The notes below the pieces were generated by a model that was not told the origin of the DNA, did not search any database, and saw only the letters and a list, made by a program, of their open reading frames with translations. The translations under genes were made by a program, and so were the position numbers. This document shows, piece after piece, positions 56,940 through 64,000 of a stretch of DNA of 64,000 bases (positions are counted from its first letter, which is position 1; each line of letters starts with the position of its first letter). Origin of the DNA: Phorcus lineatus (Eukaryota; Mollusca; Gastropoda; Trochida; Trochidae); assembly GCA_921293015.1 (NCBI GenBank), contig OV121087.1, forward strand, positions 11,172,501 to 11,236,500, in the 5' to 3' direction.

Positions 56940-59900
56940 ACCATTGTAAAATTTGTTTTTGTTTTTGTTTCTGTTATGCTTACTGGAAATAGTAAATTAA
57001 TAAAGTGTTTGAACTAATAAGTAAAATTGACATGTTAACATACAAATACGTAATAAGAAGTAGTTTTCCTAAGATAAATTTTTATGGACATCTAATGGTT
57101 ATCAACAACTGTAGAGTCATGTTTGCAATTTTGCAAGTCATCAAAATAAACAGTAGTTTCACATCGGTAAGCAGGTTATTTGAATTGTATGTTATTCTCA
57201 ATGATGTTGAAATAATTATATATTTTAATTCAAGGGACTGGATCATTTCTATATAGCAAACGTCCAATCATTTCTATATAGCAAACGTCCAATAGATTAT
57301 ATTTGCCTTTTTCAATACAGTAAGAATAGTTTTACAACGTTCAGCAAGTTGATGAGATGAAAAACACTGTTAGAGCTGGAAGATAACAATTTACATTGAG
57401 AGCCTTGAAGTAGTACTATTAGTAACTTTTTACGCGCATTAAGGTTTACCATATTAAGTAAATACATGTGTGCAATTGTAGCTGTCCCGTTGAAGATACC
57501 GCCGTTTGATAAATCTACAATGTTATAACACATTGTGTCATAAATAGCGTGCTGATTGACACAATATTTAAGTATGACATCACATTGTTAGCGGCGCAGT
57601 AGAGGGTGGTGGTCTCGGCGATTTTCAATATTTTCTATTTCTATTATATATAATATTCTGCGAGTAATTAGTGAAATACGAAACTCAATCCCGTTAAATT
57701 ACATTTTAATAAAACTTGTGAATGATATCGGTTAATTACCAAACCAGTCATTTGTGATCGTTACATGAAAATGTAATTAAACGGGACGTCGTTAAGTTAT
57801 ATCTGTCATGTTTGATATCAACTACATGTAGGACAGAACTTAAAGCGGACATAAGAGTTACATGGACATATAATTCCTCTTAGCAAATTGAGAATACACC
57901 TTAGTAATATACCATTTTTGATTGTGGTAAGTGTTAACGCTTATATAATCAGATGATTTTATAATTAGGCCCGCTTCACATTCGAACACTTTTATTTTAT
58001 GGCATAAGGGCTTTGACATAAATAGAATGTAACATCGCATTTATACCAACATAACATCATTAGAACATTGCATTTTTACCAATTGTACACACTCAGTTGG
58101 CAATCTCTCTTTCAATATATAAGGTCTGCATATAAGTGCATGTAAGTGTTATTAGAGAAGAACGTGAAATTCTGCAATGACTTTCAGCGCAGTACAACCC
58201 ATGGTTTACTTACGCCTGCCGATGCTCGCAGGTTTCACGATAATGCATAACCACCTGAGTGCTGCGGGCTTTCTTTCTGCAATTATACTACCAGCCGTGA
58301 TATAAGTCAAATACTCTTGAAAGCGGAGTTAACTCCATATAAACTCATCTCATCTCTGGAGAAGAACAGTCCAATACAGTCCAATGACCCTATGGCCTAT
58401 ATTTTAGTTCTGAAAAAAAAAGACTTTGAGAACTGAATTTCAACTCGTAATACCAAAAACATGAAATAACAATTTATAATTTCATTTGCAGAAGGTTTGT
58501 ACATAACGCGTGATATTCAAGGCCTTGAGTTCTTCTTAAACACGAACAAAAATAAAATTACACATAGCCCACTAGTCAGTGTACAACATTTTTGCTTTTT
58601 AAATCTTTTTTTGGTATTCTCTTGAAGAAGATGAAAGATGATAAATTGAGTTTGGTCAGCTTTTAACATTTGAAAACAAAGCGTGTGTTTTCACGTGTTA
58701 ATTTCGAGTTCGGGTGATTTTGTTCCCCCTGATGAAAGATACAGGTGTCAGGTCATTTCGAGAATCAAAAGCCACAGAAAAAGTAGAAATTTTGTTTCCA
58801 GACTTCTTGTTAAGTAGTAAATGCTGATGATCTATATATTTGTGACTCCATGACTTACAAAGGAAGTAATTAACCATAGAAGTGACGAGACATTACTACA
58901 AGTGCCACAGAACAGCAAATTGTGTTCGTTCAAATTAATAGGCAATGTAGTTGACTCTTTGACAAAATACATTTATGGGAACTTCTCCTGAAATCATGAA
59001 ATATGACAATTATGCGCGGTGTCGTGTGGTTAATTATAAAGTCAACTCTATTTCAAAAGATGTTTTGAATCATTTAAACAAATCTTGAATTGAGAACATG
59101 ACGTTATATTGCAGCTGGAAACACAAGTATCTATCCATGGTGGAATAAAACTTAAAAATTTATGTACTAAAACGGAAGATGATTTTATTTCGTTTTTATC
59201 AGCATTGACGCTCATGCAATCAAAGTTCGTCTTGACTTGAGTCCGCATTTTTGGAATAACCCTCATTAGCATATCACATGACATTAAAAATGGCTACCTT
59301 TTTGAAACAATTAAAGCTATCAAACTTCAGGACTCGTAGTTATTAAAATCAGGAGTTTCGGTGAAGCTAATTGTTTCTCGAAAGTATTATCTTGTTATCA
59401 ACGCAGTTATGAAGATGATAAGATGCGTAAATTGTTATGTTTTTCCCCCCAAAAAACAAAGTAACGCGAGTTGTCAAGTATGAACACATGATGTATGACT
59501 GCATATTTTTTCTGCATCCATCGAGAAATCGTTGCATTGTTTTGATGGTTTTTCTTCAGAATCGCAGAAAAACGTGTACCATAATTATATCGCCATATTA
59601 CCCTTATTGCCTCTCTTATTTACAAGCAAATTAAATGACTTGCGAGAATCAATAACAGCATTATGCGAATGAAAGGTCCTTTTAATTTTCGGATTTTTGC
59701 TTCAATCTCAAATATTTTTATTGGCTGAAAAATTAGAAGCTACTTAAAGCAACGTTTAACCATTCGTCCGCGGAACGAAACATATCCCGTGACAGATATG
59801 AGGGTATTTTAATAGTTCTGCAGATACAGTTCCACTGATGTAGCAAGATGTTACACCTATTAAAGTGCGAGCGTATCTTATCATATATGTCAACATACAT

Positions 59901-60418
59901 GTACATGTATACATATGTTTGTTTTCTTAAAAAAAGGATTAAGCTTGAGGAGGGTTAGAGCTTATCGACTTTTGAGGGCATCAAAAACTCGAATTTGATT
60001 GATACATGATGATATAAAAATCATAAAAATGTTATATAGTAAATACATATTGCAATTTAGGTCAATTCATTTCATAATTAAAGATCCATGTTGATTTTAA
60101 CTATGAAGTGAAGGATTTGGGCTATTTTTCACGCTTTTAAGTAAAATAAACTTATACAAATTACTCATCCAAATACATTTACTCATTAGTTATTGATTTA
60201 TCAAACGAACTCTTGAAAACGTGCACATTTGCTTCCAATGTAAAGTCACGCTCTTGTATTTCTTAGTAATAAAATGTCTTAATGTCAAATCTTCCTTATC
60301 CTCCGTGGTAAATTGTATTGTTGCTCTGTTGATCTGTATATTCAGAATGAACAGATGAGATATACAGCTTATTAAAGGAGTGTTCATGCTAAATGCATAT
60401 CCATTGTTCTGAACTAAT
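56940..60418. other. AT-rich intergenic DNA between genes 11 and 12
   Basis: Holds only a 25-bp tandem duplication (57243-57292); no supported gene. Confidence 0.45.
57243..57292. repeat. Exact 25-bp tandem duplication
   Basis: The unit beginning TCATTTCTATATAGCAAACG and ending TCCAA occurs twice in a row without a mismatch. Confidence 0.95.
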
Positions 60419-60794
60419 AATAGAGTCGCATGACACAACATAAACAGCGTCTTCACTATGGGCGCCTTTGTGCACTATGAGCAGAGTTGATGTGTATGCA
60501 CCCCTGACTCAATGCATACATAAGTGTATTTGTTGCATTCTCATTTTTATTTTACGATCTCTTTATCTAATAAAAAATGCTTTTTGCCGAATAAGCTCTA
60601 ATAAACGACAGTCCGATTATTTTATTATCATATTTTTTCTTCTTTTTGTCTTAAGGTTTTAAACGAAAGAGAAATAGCATATGAGATTTACATTGAAAAT
60701 GATGAGTCGTCCACCGCTATCAGTTTAATACCAGCAATGAAAATATTCATGTCCATTTCAACTAATTATTGCTAATTGAAATTCAGGTAGCTCT

Positions 60795-60801
60795 TATATA
60801 A
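60795..60801 (+). promoter_or_regulatory. TATA box of gene 12
   Basis: TATATAAGATCTGACT, 65 bp upstream of the ATG, the same as gene 11 in sequence and spacing. Confidence 0.85.
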
Positions 60802-60859
60802 GATCTGACTGGTGAAGAATCGACACATTGGTTACACTGTATCCTCTGAAGACTCCAAC

Positions 60860-62186
60860 ATGCCGGTAAGTTATGATTAGCTTGAGTATTTTGTAAATGT
60901 TCTATGATTTAGGTAACAAAGACGAGTGAAAGATTGCTTCCAACTACCGTATCGAGAATCAGTGTATTAAGAAAAGATCATAATGTTTCTCCACTAGGGT
61001 ACACAGATTATAGTCTGCGTAGGTTAGATTAAGATCTTGATTAATTTATTGAAATTGAATCGAGAAAAATTTTACATTCCTCAAATTAATCATCATAGAA
61101 ATTATAACCTGAAATAAGAGAGGTTACTGTCAATCATCCGACGTAATCTTCAGGATGCATTTTTGGACATATTCCGATCTGTATGAAATATGTCTCTTGG
61201 GTAAAGACAGCTTGTAGCACCCAATTTTGAATTTGATTTTATGTGACATTATGTTTACGGAATATTTCTGGTTATTTATAAAGGTTAAGCAATAGTGACG
61301 TGTATTATTATCTTACGATCATGGTTCTATCATATACTATTACAATATTTGAGTTTTTAACATGTCTTCATGTCTTGTATTGCTGAAATCGACCTAATAG
61401 TATTGAAAGCTTTTTACACAGATTGTTACATTGTAAAAACTTTTCGATATATCAAAACAACCAAAAGTTTTGTAGAAAGAATTGAAAATGTGATTCGATA
61501 TTATTTTAAATTACCCTAACAACACACAGATTTACATTTTAAAAACTTTAGACTTGTGTTTAACCTATATTTCAACTGCTATTCCTACATTTTGAATACA
61601 TGTATCTCTTTCTTAGGCTATCGTACTCCTAGCTGCCCTCTGTGCAACTGCCCTTGCTAGTGGCAACTATGGCGGATATGGTGTTGGTAATGGCCACGGT
61701 CACGGTGGAAGTCGTGGTGGACACGCCGTCGTAGTGTACGTAGATTCCGCTCGTGGCCCCATCGTAGGTCATGGAGGTCATGTTCTTGGTGGTAACAGAG
61801 GTCTTGGCGGATATGGTGGCAACGGAAATGGCGGCTATGGAGGCTACGGAAACGGCGGTTACGGACTAGGAGGCTACGGAGGTTACGGCAATGGTGGTTA
61901 TGGAGGCTACGGAGGATATGGTCATGGTGGAAATGCAGGACTTGGTATCGGAGGTCTCGGAGGTCTTGGAGGTCTCGGAGGTCGTGGCGGTCTTGGTCAT
62001 GGCGGTCTTGGTGGACATGGAGGTCTTGGTGGATACGGTGGCTACGGCGGTTATGGCGGTCTCGGAGGCCTCGGTGGTTTCGGAGGTAACGGAGGTCTTG
62101 GACATGGCGTTCACGGCGGCCACGGTTCATCCGCTGTTGTCGCTGTTGCCGGCGGTAACGGAGGCTATGGACATGGAGGTCATTAA
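60860..62186 (+). CDS. Gene 12: paralogue of gene 11, secreted Gly-rich protein with VVVYVDS motif, 191 aa
   Basis: Exon 1 is ATG CCG (60860-60865), the intron is 60866-61616 (GTAAGT...CTTAG), and exon 2 is 61617-62186. The second codon is CCG (Pro) where gene 11 has CAG (Gln), so the last base triplet before the donor changed from CAG to CCG. The signal peptide [16 protein letters not shown] is otherwise identical to that of gene 11. The mature part has [37 protein letters not shown] units, a [11 protein letters not shown] region and the same end [19 protein letters not shown]. The GGHGGL block is short (about three units). At the position of gene 11's AATAAA the sequence is altered; the best remaining poly(A) signal is ATTAAA at 62212-62217. 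A tandem duplicate of gene 11. Confidence 0.9.
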
Positions 62187-62219
62187 AGAACACTGTCTTT
62201 CCACACTATGAATTAAAGA

Positions 62220-64000
62220 AATAACCATTGTAAAATATGTTTTTGTTGTCGTTGAATATGATTATGATGATTAACGATTTCATAATGTTAGTCGTCTCGG
62301 AGGAAATCATTAATTTCATTTGAGTATTCAAAACGTCACCCGTTTAGATATTCGTTGCGGTTTCCAACCTTCTTACCTGCTTGGGTTGTGAGATTATGTC
62401 CATATGAACAAAATACAAGACCGTTAATGCATTCATTCTCTATCATCTTAGAATACCAATCAAGTAAGCAAAAATAAAGCATCCTTGAAGAAAGGTTTCA
62501 TTATATATAACAACGGTTACATTCACATTTTTTAAATTAAACAATAATATTTATTCTGACAGATAATGAAACAGATGTGTATTTCAAATGTCATTTATGT
62601 ATATTTCTAGGTAACATTACATACATACACGTGTAAACTTCTATGACAGTCTTTGTCATTAAATTTCAACCAATCTCATTGAAATAAAAGCATTCTCTAC
62701 GAGATTCCGTCAGATCATTGATCAGTGTGAAATAACCACTCAATGTAGGACAAAGAAAAAATCAATGATTTGGTTTTAATGAGATTTGTCTTCAACATAA
62801 ATGCATTATAACATCGAACTACAAAAACAGAGCCAATGATCCAGCAAGTCAAAGGGTTTTTATGTAAAACGATTAACTTAAAATGTTTGAGCTTGAGAAG
62901 CAAATCTTACTCAAAATGTCCAAATTAGGAATCATTAGCAAAATGGTCTATACATTCATGTACGATTAGCGGTCATATAGAATATGTATATTGCCTGGGA
63001 GATTGATAAGCAGTGACATGTCAATTTCAGCAAATAATGTCATAATGTCATAAATGGACTATATCGAATCATACTATATGATTAAATATCTGCATGAAAA
63101 TATCAAACACTAAAGGCAACTCATGATGATACATTGGGACAAAAAGGGATGCTGGTCCTTCACATGCCACAAACAAAAGTTGTTCGGCTGAATCCATGCT
63201 TGGTCAAATAAGTATGAAGATGTACGATGTCCTGGTCGAAGAAAACGTCGATGGCAACTGAAATGGTGATGAAAATATTCAACGTTTACTAATGAATGAC
63301 CATACGATTCATAGACTGGGTAAGTTGCAGTAGCGAGTTAAAAGGTTTCAGTACAATCAGTACATCTGATCGCAAGCACAACAATCTATCAAATCACAAT
63401 CTAGCTCAATTTTAAGCTGATCAAGCGTAAAAAAAATATAACTTTTGAAGTAGTGAAAGTTGATTGTCAGATATTCTGATGGTTTTAAAGGGGATCGTAT
63501 GGTGTGGTATATAGTTATCGGTACATACTATGCCTCACTTATAATACAATTTTGCCGAACAAATATGACGAAGAAACGATAAAACTGAAAAAGGTGTGAT
63601 GTTTGACTTGAACAAATCGTAAATGCACACATCAGCTTTTGTCATATAACTGTGGGGTTCGGTTTCTTCAGTACTCATATTTTGTGTCCTCAAACCTCTG
63701 AACTATTTGTTGGTATGATGGGGGGCGGGGTATGACGAAAGAATGCTTATGATTTGTAATAAGACTCGGTACTTATCAATGACCCCTTGTTCTTAAGGTT
63801 TTGATGCTCTTAATACGAGCAAGAAATATTTTAGATTCATGCTATAAAAATACATTTTCATATATGGAGCGAAAAGGATAACATCAGGTACAAATGAACA
63901 TACTCAGCTACGTTATATAAATACAACATTTGTATATACATGAAACATGTACTGTTGTATGAATTTCTGTCAGTAGTCATAATATCCTTTTATGTGTAAA
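62220..64000. other. AT-rich DNA downstream of gene 12
   Basis: No gene, first exon with donor, or repeat recognised to the end of the window. Confidence 0.45.

Overview
The window looks like nuclear DNA of an invertebrate animal, most likely a mollusc. The reasons are an AT-rich background with GC-rich coding islands, spliced genes with GT..AG introns, AATAAA poly(A) signals and TATATAA promoters, mariner and GIY-YIG (Penelope-type) retroelement relics, and tRNA-like short interspersed repeats including a tail ending in a GGCGTTAAACAA-type motif that I associate with molluscan repeats. The phylum is an inference; another lophotrochozoan such as an annelid cannot be excluded from sequence alone.

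The window is dominated by a cluster of twelve small genes for secreted, glycine-rich structural proteins. All share one architecture. A TATA box lies 58-84 bp upstream of the ATG in the eleven genes whose promoter is in the window. A tiny first coding exon carries only two codons (ATG AAG, ATG CAG or ATG CCG), followed by a phase-0 intron of about 0.36-1.14 kb. A second exon then carries the rest of the signal peptide and the whole low-complexity mature protein, closely followed by a poly(A) signal. ATG-based ORF calling therefore truncates these genes or misses them completely (15635-17004 and 30073-31107).

Layout: gene 1 (33-973, +) carries an in-frame TGA. Genes 2 and 3 (4566-6128 and 9131-10692, +) sit on two adjacent copies of a 4.4-4.6 kb tandem duplication (3748-8312 and 8314-12674) and have identical second exons. 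Gene 4 (15635-17004, +) has elastin-like GVGVL/GHAGHG repeats. Genes 5 (21454-23074, +), 6 (26589-27814, -) and 7 (30073-31107, +) form a [13 protein letters not shown] subfamily with a shared C-terminus. Gene 8 (33827-35881, -) is a 424-aa Asn/Gly-rich protein. Gene 9 (46603-48282, +) is a 351-aa, less repetitive Gly/Asn-rich protein. Gene 10 (52347-53353, +) is Gly/Tyr/His/Asn-rich. Genes 11 and 12 (55708-56902 and 60860-62186, +) are tandem paralogues with a conserved VVVYVDS motif.

The roughly 10.6 kb between genes 8 and 9 (36-46.5 kb) contains no member of the family. It holds repeats: a degenerate satellite interrupted by a GIY-YIG retroelement fragment, a 42-bp minisatellite, a foldback element, a tRNA-like element and a long AT microsatellite. 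It also holds two weak coding candidates. The remaining intergenic DNA is AT-rich and mostly featureless to me.

Function: the encoded proteins look like extracellular matrix building blocks (shell, periostracum, byssus, beak/radula, jaw or adhesive-type materials). They have cleavable signal peptides, Gly with Tyr/His/Leu/Asn in short repeats, no membrane segments beyond the signal and, apart from one Cys near the mature N-terminus of gene 8, no obvious cysteine in the mature parts. The actual tissue is not determinable from the sequence.
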